This document shows positions 1 through 6,918 of a stretch of 13,725 bases of DNA, piece by piece; the first letter of the stretch is position 1; every line of letters begins with the position of its first letter. The stretch spans positions 1 to 13,725 of the forward strand of contig JBLHZD010000082.1 of assembly GCA_047631095.1 (NCBI GenBank), given 5' to 3'. The translations under genes were made by a program, and so were the position numbers. Source of the DNA: JABJJH01 sp047631095. Its GTDB lineage: Bacteria > Pseudomonadota > Alphaproteobacteria > UBA8366 > GCA-2717185. The notes beneath the pieces were generated by a model, which saw nothing but the letters and a program-made list of their open reading frames with translations, made no database searches and was not told the origin of the DNA.

Positions 1-190
1 ACGAAACTGTGAAAGATATTCCTGTGCGCATACTCCAGATTTGCACATAATAACCTTACAAGGAATCCCGCTTCGGACTCCTTTGTTCCGGCCTATCCAC
101 TAGGTGACTAACGAGGGTTTGAGCGCTTTCATGATCGACGGAAGAATAGCTGATAAAAACGTCGAATTTATTTTGTGCAGGCTCGCTCAT
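1..190 (-). pseudogene. TIR-domain protein, N-terminal fragment, interrupted (partial)
   Basis: The frame starting with ATG at 190 reads MSEPAQNKFDVFISYSSVDH, then continues ESAQTLVSHL. This is the classic first strand and helix of a TIR domain (the FDVFISYSS-D motif near residues 9-19). TIR domains are signalling or NAD-cleaving modules, often found in bacterial defence proteins. After the helix the frame drifts into a lysine/arginine-rich stretch with no TIR likeness and stops at 56-58. Past the stop, in the same frame, the translation GYYVQIWSMRTGISF resembles the next TIR segment (usually G-Y-x-V-W-W-D followed by a GxxF motif). The likely picture is a TIR gene broken by about 36-39 extra bases containing an in-frame stop. 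The window edge hides the rest, so effector domain and family cannot be named. Local GC is lower than in the neighbouring genes. The first 23 codons of a longer frame (from 253) are not TIR-like, so I prefer the start at 190. Confidence 0.55.
60..83. repeat. imperfect inverted repeat inside the TIR fragment
   Basis: AAGGAATCC (60-68) pairs with GGACTCCTT (75-83) with one mismatch around a six-base loop. It lies exactly in the part of the reading frame that does not look like TIR and includes the bases just before the stop codon. It is also richer in G+C than the flanks (about 32 of 60 bases in 61-120, against 23-24 of 60 on either side). It could be a small palindromic insertion or a chance hairpin in decayed sequence. 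Confidence 0.4.
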
Positions 191-375
191 TTTCTTTATC
201 GCCAATGTGGCGGACAAAATCCTTTGAGAGGATGAACAGCTATTTGCGCCCAAAATTTAAGGCGCGAAATTGACCAGCAGGATTACGCTGGAAAATAGCA
301 TAATAATCAACATTAAACGTATGGGTGACGGCGCCGGTTGCTGGAATGTCGAGCGCCCGCTGCAATCGGGTTTGG
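191..375. other. intergenic, no recognisable feature
   Basis: Between the TIR fragment and the 3' end of the MFS exporter gene. The short open frames here have no family resemblance and no ribosome-binding site. I see no convincing terminator hairpin with a T-run for the exporter gene. Confidence 0.5.
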
Positions 376-1866
376 CTACCGGGATTTGCGGAGTAGAAAA
401 ACCAGCGGCATTGTGGCGATGGCGACCGCGACGAGAAAAACGAAGGCGTTGAGATAGGCGATGGTTTCAGCCTGGGAAATGATCAACTGCTGCAACGACG
501 CCAGCCCGGCCACGGAGTTGAGATCGATGTTGGGCAGCGATGTGTGCAGGGCCTCGTTGTACGGTGTGATATGGTCGCGCAGCTCAATATAGTTTACTTG
601 TGACGAGCGCACGATGACCGCGACGATGACCGATGTGCCCAGACTGGCGCCAATGGCGCGGATCAGGGCGAACATAGCGGCGCCTTCGGTGCGGAATTCC
701 GGCGACAGGGTTGAGAACGTTACGGTGGTCAGGGTGACCCACATAATGCCCATGCCAAACCCGCTCAACATCGTCAGCCATGTGATTTCAAAGCCTTCGA
801 CATCCGCCGTCCATCCCGTCATGAAGGCGTTCGCGACGCCGACGCACAGGACGCCAATCAATATCAGGTATTTGGGCGGGAAACGGTCGGCGAAAAATCC
901 ACCCATCATCATGGCGAGCATCGTGCCAATACCGCGTACGGAGGTCATCCACCCGGCCGCCAGCACAGGGTAGTCCTGAACTTTTTGCAAAAATACGGGC
1001 AGGATAAACAGGCTGGAAAACACGGCGACGCCAAACATGAAGATCAGCGCTAGACCGACGACAAAATTCCGGTCCTGGAAAATCGCCAGATTGATGTAGG
1101 GCCGGTCATGGGTCACGCAATGGGTGACGAAGATATAAAACGACATGACCGCGACGGCTAACTCGATGACGATTTCGGTGGAGCTAAACCAGTCCAGACG
1201 TTCGCCGCGGTCCAGCATCATTTGTAACGACACGACGGCGATAATAAGGGAGAGCGCGCCGATCCAGTCCAGGGGCTGGGGGTGTCGCTCGCCCTCCGGC
1301 AAGGTCATGAACACGCCGATAAACGCCATCAATCCCAAGGGAATATTCAGTAGAAATATATAACGCCAGCCATACCATTCCGTCACCATGGCGCCGACCG
1401 TGGGGCCAATAACGGGGCCCAAAATCATACCCATGGACCAGATGCTCATGGCGAATCCGTGCCGCCGACGGGGATAAATATCGAGCATGATGGCTTGTGA
1501 AATCGGCAGAAGCGGCGCGCTGACGAAACCTTGCGCGGCGCGAAACATCACCAGTTCCTCAAACGAGGTGGCGGTGCCGCATATGGCGGAGGTGAGGGTG
1601 AACCCTGCGATGGCGCCCAGAAAAACGCGCCGTCGACCGATCTGCATGCTCAACCAGCCGGTCACCACGGTGCCAACGGCGCTGGCGACGACGAAGGCGG
1701 TGATGATCCAGCCAACCTGATCCGGGCTGGCTGACAAATTGCCCTGAATACTGGGCAACGCCACATAGGCCGTGGTCATGTTCAACGCGTGCAACAGCGA
1801 GGCCATCAATACAGTGGCCGTGATAATGGACAGCTGCGCCGTTGAAAACGGGCCCTGAGCGGGCAT
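376..1866 (-). CDS. DHA2-family MFS multidrug exporter (EmrB/QacA type)
   Basis: Drug:H+ antiporter of the 14-helix DHA2 family, inner membrane. From ATG 1866 it is 496 residues, the usual length. Visible landmarks are a motif-A-like loop GWLSMQIGRRR (about 70-80), a motif C helix WSMGMILGPVIGPTVG (143-158), WRYIFLLNIPLG (167-178), and further on LQMMLDRGERLDWFSS, which closely resembles E. coli EmrB as I recall it. One oddity is that the acidic residue of helix 1 in EmrB (LDTTIANVALP) is replaced by asparagine here (ALNMTTAYVALP). A TTG at 1881 could add five residues, but neither start has a strong ribosome-binding site, and ATG 1866 is the conservative choice. No EmrA-type partner gene is adjacent; the only membrane fusion protein in the window (10967) is paired with another MFS gene. 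A promoter and a dyad operator candidate lie just upstream. The substrate is unknown. Confidence 0.93.
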   Translation of the reverse strand: MPAQGPFSTAQLSIITATVLMASLLHALNMTTAYVALPSIQGNLSASPDQVGWIITAFVVASAVGTVVTGWLSMQIGRRRVFLGAIAGFTLTSAICGTATSFEELVMFRAAQGFVSAPLLPISQAIMLDIYPRRRHGFAMSIWSMGMILGPVIGPTVGAMVTEWYGWRYIFLLNIPLGLMAFIGVFMTLPEGERHPQPLDWIGALSLIIAVVSLQMMLDRGERLDWFSSTEIVIELAVAVMSFYIFVTHCVTHDRPYINLAIFQDRNFVVGLALIFMFGVAVFSSLFILPVFLQKVQDYPVLAAGWMTSVRGIGTMLAMMMGGFFADRFPPKYLILIGVLCVGVANAFMTGWTADVEGFEITWLTMLSGFGMGIMWVTLTTVTFSTLSPEFRTEGAAMFALIRAIGASLGTSVIVAVIVRSSQVNYIELRDHITPYNEALHTSLPNIDLNSVAGLASLQQLIISQAETIAYLNAFVFLVAVAIATMPLVFLLRKSR

Positions 1867-1908
1867 TTTTCTCAGTTGCAAAGGAGGCCTCTGGATCAGA
1901 CATGTATC

Positions 1909-1925
1909 ATGGTGCGGCGCACCAT
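1909..1925. promoter_or_regulatory. perfect inverted repeat, candidate operator of the MFS exporter
   Basis: ATGGTGC, three bases, then GCACCAT: a perfect 7-bp dyad. It overlaps the proposed -10 box of the exporter promoter and lies about 43 bases upstream of ATG 1866. This is where a TetR- or MarR-type repressor commonly binds, but no regulator gene lies in this window. A short RNA hairpin is the alternative. Confidence 0.4.
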
Positions 1926-1948
1926 AAGCCTTCCCGCCGGGCGATCAA
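1921..1948 (-). promoter_or_regulatory. candidate sigma-70 promoter for the MFS exporter
   Basis: Reading the minus strand, TTGATC (1948-1943) and TATGGT (1926-1921) are separated by 16 bases. They resemble -35 TTGACA and -10 TATAAT. Transcription would start around 1914, leaving a leader of about 48 bases. This lies after the lysE-like stop codon, so the exporter probably has its own transcript. Confidence 0.4.
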
Positions 1949-1972
1949 GCGCGCCAGAAACGATTTTCCTCA

Positions 1973-2008
1973 TTGAGCGCCAAGGCGGGGTTGAGCGCCA
2001 AGATGGGG
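1973..2008. repeat. 18-bp tandem duplication
   Basis: TTGAGCGCCAAGGCGGGG (1973-1990) is followed directly by TTGAGCGCCAAGATGGGG (1991-2008), 16 of 18 bases identical. It sits immediately downstream of the stop codon of the LysE-family gene. It is probably a slippage product and has no obvious function. Confidence 0.75.
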
Positions 2009-2010
2009 CG

Positions 2011-2640
2011 TTACGGCGTCAGCGGGTTTCGACTGTCCGCCAAAATGCGCCCGCCAATGGCGACGAAACAAACGCCCGCGGCGCGTTCAATCCAGTGCTG
2101 GGAATTTCGAAACCGGGCGATAACGGGTTGCGAGGACATAAAGACGCTCACGATGGCGTACCAGATGAGCGCGCTCATAATGACCAAGACGATCATCGAC
2201 GCCATGACCCAGTGCGGTGTATCGCCTGTCACAGCGGTGGCGAAGACGCTGGTGAACAGGACAATTGCTTTCGGGTTGGTCAGGGTGACCAGAAACCCCA
2301 ACACAAGCGGGTTTCCACGCCGCCGATTGTTGGTTTCAACAACCAACGGGGCTGGCTTTGTGAAAACCAGCCTGAACCCCAGATAGGCCAGGTAGCACCC
2401 GCCCGCGATGCGGATCGTCCAGGCCAGCCATTGATACTCCACCAGAATCGCGGACAGGCCCAAAAGACTGAGGGAGGCATATACGCCAAGCCCCACCGAG
2501 ACGCCGATGGTCGTCAAAAGTCCCGCAACGGTTCCGTGCGCCATAGAGGCGCGGACGACCGCGATAAAATCAGGGCCGGGCAACATCAATGCAGGAATGA
2601 AGATGGCGAAAACACTAACGAACACGATCACCCATTCCAT
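2011..2640 (-). CDS. LysE/RhtB-family amino-acid exporter
   Basis: Small inner-membrane exporter of the LysE/RhtB (homoserine/threonine/lysine efflux) family, 209 residues, the usual size. The N-terminal signature PGPDFIAVVRASMAHG follows the first helix. It is followed by a glycine-rich second helix (GLLTTIGVSVGLGVYA), a third helix ending in GGCYLAYLGFRLV, and GNPLVLGFLVTLTNPKA, a hallmark of the family. About six membrane segments are visible. I chose ATG 2640 because GGAG lies six bases upstream; a TTG at 2652 would add four residues but has a poorer site. It is transcribed divergently from the crotonase gene and in the same direction as the exporter 145 bases downstream. Which amino acid or metabolite it exports cannot be told. 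Confidence 0.92.
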   Translation of the reverse strand: MEWVIVFVSVFAIFIPALMLPGPDFIAVVRASMAHGTVAGLLTTIGVSVGLGVYASLSLLGLSAILVEYQWLAWTIRIAGGCYLAYLGFRLVFTKPAPLVVETNNRRRGNPLVLGFLVTLTNPKAIVLFTSVFATAVTGDTPHWVMASMIVLVIMSALIWYAIVSVFMSSQPVIARFRNSQHWIERAAGVCFVAIGGRILADSRNPLTP

Positions 2641-2811
2641 CCACGTCTCCAATCTCTCGAATATCGAGTCAACCTAACACCAATTCCGGAGTCGGGTCAC
2701 AGGTCCGGACAATTTATACGCAGTCAAAGACGCGCCCCGCCTTGCAAAGGGGTTTTAAAGGTCGCAACATCAACGCTGCATTTCGCACCACATCTGAGGG
2801 AGACCGCGCTC

Positions 2812-3660
2812 ATGGGACCGAGGCTTGTCGATTATCTGCTGTATGAAAAAGAAGACAATGGCATCGTCTGGATCAAGTTCAACCAACCGAAAGTATACAA
2901 TGCGCTGGTTGGGGCCTCGGAGGAAAACGGCACCGTCGCCAAGGTTGGCGAATATATGCGCGCCGCCGATGATGATCCCGATATCCGTTTCATAATTCTG
3001 ACCGGGGTTGGTCGGGGGTTCTGTTCCGGCGTCAATCTCAAGGGTAAGGGCGACGAGTCCATCACCGGTAAAAACTTCCCCGGCAACCGCGCGCCCACGG
3101 CGGGGGCGGAAGGCGTTCGACAGGGGTTCGTTCACGGGTTCACCAATTTGCACCGGGACATTTCGTTGATCCGCAAGCCTACGATCGCCATGATTAACGG
3201 TCCGGCAGTTGGCTCCGGAATGGATATGGCGCTGCATTGCGACATTCGCATCGGGTGTGAGAACACGCGCTTCGTCGGGTATCAGCAGGCCGGTCAGATC
3301 ATCGAGAACGGCGGGTCGTATTATTTGCCCAAAATGGTCGGGTTGGGGCGCGCGCTGGAATTCGCCTATACGGGCCATCTCGATGCGCAGCGCGCCTATG
3401 ACTGGGGCGTTCTCAACCATCTGGTCGAGGCCGACAAGCTGGAGGAAACCACCCGCGAGTTGTGCGAAAAAATGGTGACGATCCCACCGCTAGTGCAGTG
3501 GATCAGCAAGCGCATCCTGCGCACCGCCAATGATACGACGCTCGAAAACACGATGGCGTTGACCTCGAACGCGGCGCCGATTCTGGGCCTGTCGGAAGAC
3601 GCGGTAGAGGCGCGGCGCGCCTTCGTCGAGAAACGCAAACCGGTCTTTAAGGGGCGGTAA
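2812..3660 (+). CDS. crotonase-fold protein (enoyl-CoA hydratase/isomerase family), atypical active site
   Basis: Acts on an acyl-CoA thioester in the cytoplasm; 282 residues, normal for single-domain crotonases. The start is ATG 2812, with GAGGGAGA eight bases upstream. Family landmarks are the first oxyanion-hole loop GFCSGVNLK (69-77), the second loop INGPAVGSGMDMA with CDIRI (128-147), and the tail GLGRALEFAYTGHLDAQRAYDWGVLNHLV (177-205). The two glutamates of true enoyl-CoA hydratases are not present. The GGGxELA position holds Asp138 (GSGMDMA), and the FxxPE position holds Tyr/Gln (VGYQQAGQ, 155-162), with a one-residue gap against the usual spacing. Glu165 sits nearby in IIENGG. It is therefore more likely an isomerase, hydrolase or lyase than a classical hydratase; the reaction is not predictable. 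The next gene, a VOC protein, follows after 91 bases on the same strand. A much longer open frame upstream is antisense to the lysE-like gene and is not part of this protein. Confidence 0.9.
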   Translation: MGPRLVDYLLYEKEDNGIVWIKFNQPKVYNALVGASEENGTVAKVGEYMRAADDDPDIRFIILTGVGRGFCSGVNLKGKGDESITGKNFPGNRAPTAGAEGVRQGFVHGFTNLHRDISLIRKPTIAMINGPAVGSGMDMALHCDIRIGCENTRFVGYQQAGQIIENGGSYYLPKMVGLGRALEFAYTGHLDAQRAYDWGVLNHLVEADKLEETTRELCEKMVTIPPLVQWISKRILRTANDTTLENTMALTSNAAPILGLSEDAVEARRAFVEKRKPVFKGR

Positions 3661-3751
3661 TAGGCGGCGCCGGGCTGATGTCGGGCGCGGTATTTGGGCG
3701 TAAAGCCGGGGCTTCTGCAGCGCAGAAATAAGACGGACAGGGAGAGAAACC
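3661..3751 (+). other. spacer with a small perfect hairpin
   Basis: The gap between the crotonase and VOC genes contains TTCTGC-AGC-GCAGAA (3713-3727), a perfect 6-bp stem just upstream of the ribosome-binding site GGGAGAG (about 3740-3746). There is no T-run, so it is not a standard terminator. It might affect mRNA stability or be chance. Confidence 0.3.
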
Positions 3752-4624
3752 ATGGCGGTGAAATTTGATCGCGCACACGAAGACATGACCAATGTCGTTG
3801 GGTTGGAGCACATGAACCTGACGGTGCCGGATCAACGGATTGCGACTATTTTTTATATCACCGGGATGGGGTTCACGCGTGATCCGTATCTGGTTACGGG
3901 TGTTGTGAATATGTGGGTCAATATTGGCCGCAACCAATACCACCTGCCCATCGGCAAGCCGCAAAAAGTGCGAGGCCGCGTGGGTCTGGTGACGCCGGAC
4001 CTGAAGGACCTCGTACAAAGTTTGAAATCGGTGCGGAAGGATTTGGCCAAAACGAAATTCGACTTCAAGGTAAAGAAGGCGCACATCGACGTGACCTGCC
4101 CCTGGGGCAATCATATTCGCGTCCATGAGCCTGATCCAAAATTTGGCGCCATAGTGCTGGGTATGCCCTATGTCGTATTCGATGTGCCGAAAGGAACGGC
4201 TAAGGGTATCGCGCGGTTTTATGAATCCATCTTCGAGACGCAGGCGACGGTGGAGAAATTTGAAAACGCGACGACGGCGAATGTTCTGGTTGGCGCCCAG
4301 CAGCGTTTTTTATTCAAAGAATCAAAAACGAAACTGCCCCCTTATGACGGCCATCATATCCAGCTTTACGTCACAAATTTCTCGCGACCCTATCAAAAAC
4401 TTCTGGATCGCGGGCTGATTACCCAGGAAAGCAATCAGCATCAGTACCGGTTTCTGGACATCGTCGATCCGAAGAGCGGCAAAAAACTATACCAACTGGA
4501 GCATGAAATCCGCTCCATGACGCATCCGCTGTTTGGCCGCCCCATGATCAACCGAAACCCCGCGCAAACGAATAATTCCTTCGCCGCCGGTTATGATGAC
4601 CGGCCTTGGGCGGCGCCGGTCTAG
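3752..4624 (+). CDS. two-module VOC protein, extradiol-dioxygenase-like
   Basis: A 290-residue member of the vicinal oxygen chelate superfamily (glyoxalase, extradiol ring-cleaving dioxygenase). Module 1 runs about 15-130 and opens with GLEHMNLTVPD (His20). Its last strand is PWGNHIRVHEPDP (His121, Glu126). Module 2 runs about 138-255, with FYESIF (156-161), HHIQLYV (His201/His202) and YQLEHEI (Glu250) as probable metal ligands. The two-module length fits type I extradiol dioxygenases, but the sequence between landmarks is divergent, so dioxygenase activity is not assured. It starts at ATG 3752 behind GGGAGAG. It is co-directional with the crotonase, so the pair may form an operon. Its stop codon shares the CTAG palindrome at 4621-4624 with the stop of the opposing methyltransferase gene. 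Confidence 0.82.
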   Translation: MAVKFDRAHEDMTNVVGLEHMNLTVPDQRIATIFYITGMGFTRDPYLVTGVVNMWVNIGRNQYHLPIGKPQKVRGRVGLVTPDLKDLVQSLKSVRKDLAKTKFDFKVKKAHIDVTCPWGNHIRVHEPDPKFGAIVLGMPYVVFDVPKGTAKGIARFYESIFETQATVEKFENATTANVLVGAQQRFLFKESKTKLPPYDGHHIQLYVTNFSRPYQKLLDRGLITQESNQHQYRFLDIVDPKSGKKLYQLEHEIRSMTHPLFGRPMINRNPAQTNNSFAAGYDDRPWAAPV

Positions 4625-5363
4625 GCTTGTCCCCGAGACTTTAAATAGACCCAGGGTGTTGGCTCCAATCGTTCGAACAGCGCCAACAAGCCTTCTGTGT
4701 GGGACAGATTGCTCAGGATAGGATGGGCGCCGGGATCGCCTGCGACGGGCTGGATGATCTGGATTTCGTGGGTTTTGAGAAACCGTCTGGCGAAGTCAAA
4801 CGTCGATTTTTGGCCCAGCGGGTGCGTTTCAACGATCAGGTCAAATCCGGCGAGAGCGGGCGCAAGCGTTGGATCCAGCAAGGCGTATTCGCCACCCTCG
4901 ATATCGCAAATGACGAGGACGCGCTGGTCTTCGAAGGCGGCGAAATCCTCGGGCGAAAATAGTCCCCCGATTGTCACCCGGTCGTCAACGCCGTTGAGGC
5001 GGGCGATGGCGGCGCAGCGTTCCCGGGCCAGATCATTGATGTCATAGGCGTAAATTCGGGCGTCGGGTAGCAATCGCGCCACCCCAACCGCGTAATATCC
5101 TTCAGCGCATCCGATGTTTAAGATGACGCCGGGCGTGCGGGAGAGGGCGTCAGATGAAGCTCCTGCTCGTAACACCCCAACAATTTCGGGATCAGGCAGC
5201 CATCGGCGGCGTCGCCGCCGAAATTCATGCCTTTGAAAGGTCCCCCATGCACAATGCCGTCAAAGTTCCCGGCCAGACTCCGAGACAAATCGATAATCCG
5301 ACGCGCGGTTTCGGCGTCAAACGTAATGCCGGCATACGGATCGTCAGGGGGCTGTTCAGACAT
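4621..5363 (-). pseudogene. class I SAM-dependent methyltransferase, frameshifted
   Basis: Two overlapping frames together make one methyltransferase. The first (ATG 5363, stop at 5118-5120) gives the N-terminal part: FKGMNFGG, then LIPKLLGCYEQELH, a region that normally precedes the SAM-binding core in this family. The second frame, open from 5175 (GTG) to the stop at 4621, gives the core: VILNIGCAEGYYAVG (the glycine-rich SAM loop), YAYDIND (acidic end of strand 2), VLVICDIEGGEYALL (motif like FkbM-type enzymes) and LIVETHP. Between ELH and NIGCAEG there are 35 bases, one short of a whole number of codons and a little shorter than I would expect. A small deletion between about 5125 and 5160 is therefore likely. 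It may be a true pseudogene or an assembly error. The target of methylation is unknown. The gene begins 18 bases after the small VOC gene, with a weak ribosome-binding site, and ends tail-to-tail with the 290-residue VOC gene. Confidence 0.8.
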
Positions 5364-5381
5364 ATTCAGCGCGCGGCCGCG

Positions 5382-5768
5382 TCAGGACTCGTCGCGTTGT
5401 AAAATCTCGATGCTGACGTCTTGCGGGCCGGTCATGAAGGCGATGCGCACGCCGGGGCGGATCGTATTGGGCTCCATCGTAAAATTGGCGCCCTTGGCCT
5501 TTAGTTCCGTGACGGCCTCGTCGAGATCCGGGACGCATAACCCGATGTGGTCCAGTCCGGGATAGGGGGATTGCGGGGGAGAGTCTTTATCGTCGGCCGC
5601 CATTTGCGCGATAAAAACCGTGGCCCCGCACAGATCCAGATCGACGCGCGGTTTACCTTGCGGTGCGGAGCGGTTGATCGTTGCGCCGAACATATTTTCA
5701 TAAAATTTTGCGGTCTCTTCCGGGTCGGGGCTCCGAAGATGAATGTGCTCGAATGTGAAAGACGCCAT
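5382..5768 (-). CDS. small VOC (glyoxalase-like) protein
   Basis: A single-module VOC protein of 128 residues, the usual length for glyoxalase I-like or methylmalonyl-CoA epimerase-like members, which normally dimerise to form the metal site. FTFEHIHLRSPD (5-16) gives His8/His10, ETAKFYENMFGA is the first helix, GLDHIGLCVPD (70-80) gives His73, and VSIEIL (118-123) gives the glutamate ligand. The start is strong: ATG 5768 with AGGAGG five bases upstream. It lies 72 bases downstream of the D-2-hydroxyacid dehydrogenase and 18 bases upstream of the methyltransferase remnant, all on the same strand, so co-transcription is likely. The substrate is unknown; isomerase, lyase or dioxygenase roles are all possible. 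Confidence 0.85.
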   Translation of the reverse strand: MASFTFEHIHLRSPDPEETAKFYENMFGATINRSAPQGKPRVDLDLCGATVFIAQMAADDKDSPPQSPYPGLDHIGLCVPDLDEAVTELKAKGANFTMEPNTIRPGVRIAFMTGPQDVSIEILQRDES

Positions 5769-5840
5769 GCGTGCCTCCTAATTGTTTTTGAATGCGAAAC
5801 AGAAAGCCTATACGCGCCTCTCGCACGCGACCAGCCGCAA

Positions 5841-6845
5841 TTATCGTTTTTTGACGGGCTCGTTGAGCGGGTGGTGGACCGGTTCCCCTTGCATAAAGCG
5901 TGCGAGATCGGCGCTTGCGGTCGCCGCGATCGTATCCAGACACTCTACCGTGGATCCGCCAATATGCGGGGTCAGCAGGATATTGGGCGCGTCGAAAATG
6001 GGGCTGTCCGGGTTCGGTGGTTCGCCTTCAAGCACATCGAGCGCCGCGCCGCCCAGCTTGCCGCTTTTCAACGCGCGCGCCAACGCCGCCTCGTCGATCA
6101 GCGGACCCCGCGCGGCGTTGATGAGGAAGGCGCCGGTCTTCATGGCGGCGAAGGCGTCCTGGTTGATCATGTGATGCGTGTCGGGAATATGGGGCGCGTG
6201 CAGCGAGATAAAATCGGACGCGCCCAGTAATCCTTCCAGCGTCATGGCCTGGGCGCCCAGCGCGTTGATCGCTGCTGCATTGAGGCCGGGGTCATGCGCG
6301 CAGACCTCCATGCCGAAGGCTTTGGCGATGCGCGTGACGCGCCCGCCAATTTGTCCAATGCCGACCAACCCTAATGTCTTGCCCTTGAGTTCACTGCCCG
6401 TATGTCGCGCTTCACCCCAGACCCGGTCGCGCTGCACGCGCGCCGCGCTTTCCGATACGCGCCGCGCGAGATCAACCATCAGGCACAGGGTTAGCTCCGC
6501 CACGGCGTCGGCATTGGCGCCGGGTGCGTTGGTGACCAGCACGCCGCGTTGCGTGCACGCGTCGACATCGACCTGATCGACTCCCGCGCCGTGCACTGCG
6601 ACGACTTTCAAATCGGGCAATTTATCGAGAAAGGACGGCGTGATGTAGCCGGGGCGGAGCAGCATTCCCGCAGCGCCTTCCAGAATGGCGGCGAATTTGA
6701 CTTCCTCGTGTTCGCCAATCGGGCTGAACGGCAACGGAATTGTCTTGATTGGGGCGACGCCATCGAGCGAGGCGTGGACGGGGTCCATGGACACGGGAAA
6801 ATCTTCGGTCGCGGTGATGGCGACCCAAGGGCGCGGTGATGGCAT
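5841..6845 (-). CDS. D-isomer-specific 2-hydroxyacid dehydrogenase
   Basis: NAD(P)-dependent oxidoreductase interconverting 2-oxoacids and D-2-hydroxyacids, of the family that includes phosphoglycerate, glyoxylate and hydroxypyruvate reductases. It is 334 residues. The split catalytic domain is followed by the Rossmann loop GLVGIGQIGGRV (159-170) and an acidic residue, Asp185 in CAHDPG, which points to NAD(H) rather than NADP(H). The catalytic set is complete: Arg246 in NAARGPLID, Glu275 in DVLEGEPP and His294 in TPHIGGST. Upstream, HGAGVDQVDV (85-94) and NAPGANADAVAELTL are typical. The start is ATG 6845, with AAGGA about nine bases before it. It sits between two VOC genes on the same strand. 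A hydroxypyruvate isomerase-like gene at the right end of the window could in principle supply a related substrate, but it is over 6 kb away. Confidence 0.93.
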   Translation of the reverse strand: MPSPRPWVAITATEDFPVSMDPVHASLDGVAPIKTIPLPFSPIGEHEEVKFAAILEGAAGMLLRPGYITPSFLDKLPDLKVVAVHGAGVDQVDVDACTQRGVLVTNAPGANADAVAELTLCLMVDLARRVSESAARVQRDRVWGEARHTGSELKGKTLGLVGIGQIGGRVTRIAKAFGMEVCAHDPGLNAAAINALGAQAMTLEGLLGASDFISLHAPHIPDTHHMINQDAFAAMKTGAFLINAARGPLIDEAALARALKSGKLGGAALDVLEGEPPNPDSPIFDAPNILLTPHIGGSTVECLDTIAATASADLARFMQGEPVHHPLNEPVKKR

Positions 6846-6861
6846 TGTGTATAATCCTTAA

Positions 6862-6905
6862 TTGATCGGAGATTGACTGGGCCTTGATTGGAGATTGATC
6901 GGGAC
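6862..6905. repeat. 22-bp imperfect tandem repeat upstream of the dehydrogenase
   Basis: Two 22-base units, 6862-6883 and 6884-6905, agree at about 18 of 22 positions. The core TTGATYGGAGATTGA occurs in each, and TTGATCGG starts again at 6895. The period is two helical turns, directly in front of the dehydrogenase start (6845) and behind the stop of the preceding VOC gene (6919). This could be a regulator-binding array or simple slippage. Confidence 0.65.
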
Positions 6906-6918
6906 TATCGCCAGATCG

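Noticed and set aside
2703..2710. GTCCGGAC palindrome between lysE-like and crotonase genes
   Set aside because: Eight bases of GC-rich palindrome is expected by chance, and no promoter could be placed around it.
2736..2757. CCCC…GGGG followed by TTTT, terminator-like
   Set aside because: The stem is only about four base pairs with a long loop, and the location between divergent genes gives no transcript on the plus strand that would need ending there.
1876..2811. Long open frame extending the crotonase gene upstream by 312 codons
   Set aside because: It runs antisense through the LysE-family gene, its translation is low-complexity and charged with no family likeness, and the crotonase has its own ATG and ribosome-binding site at 2812.
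2770..3420. 216-codon minus-strand open frame opposite the crotonase
   Set aside because: Shadow of the crotonase codons in a GC-rich gene; no ribosome-binding site and no recognisable domain.
5547..6230. 227-codon plus-strand open frame across the small VOC and dehydrogenase genes
   Set aside because: Antisense to two well-supported genes, arginine-rich translation without motifs.
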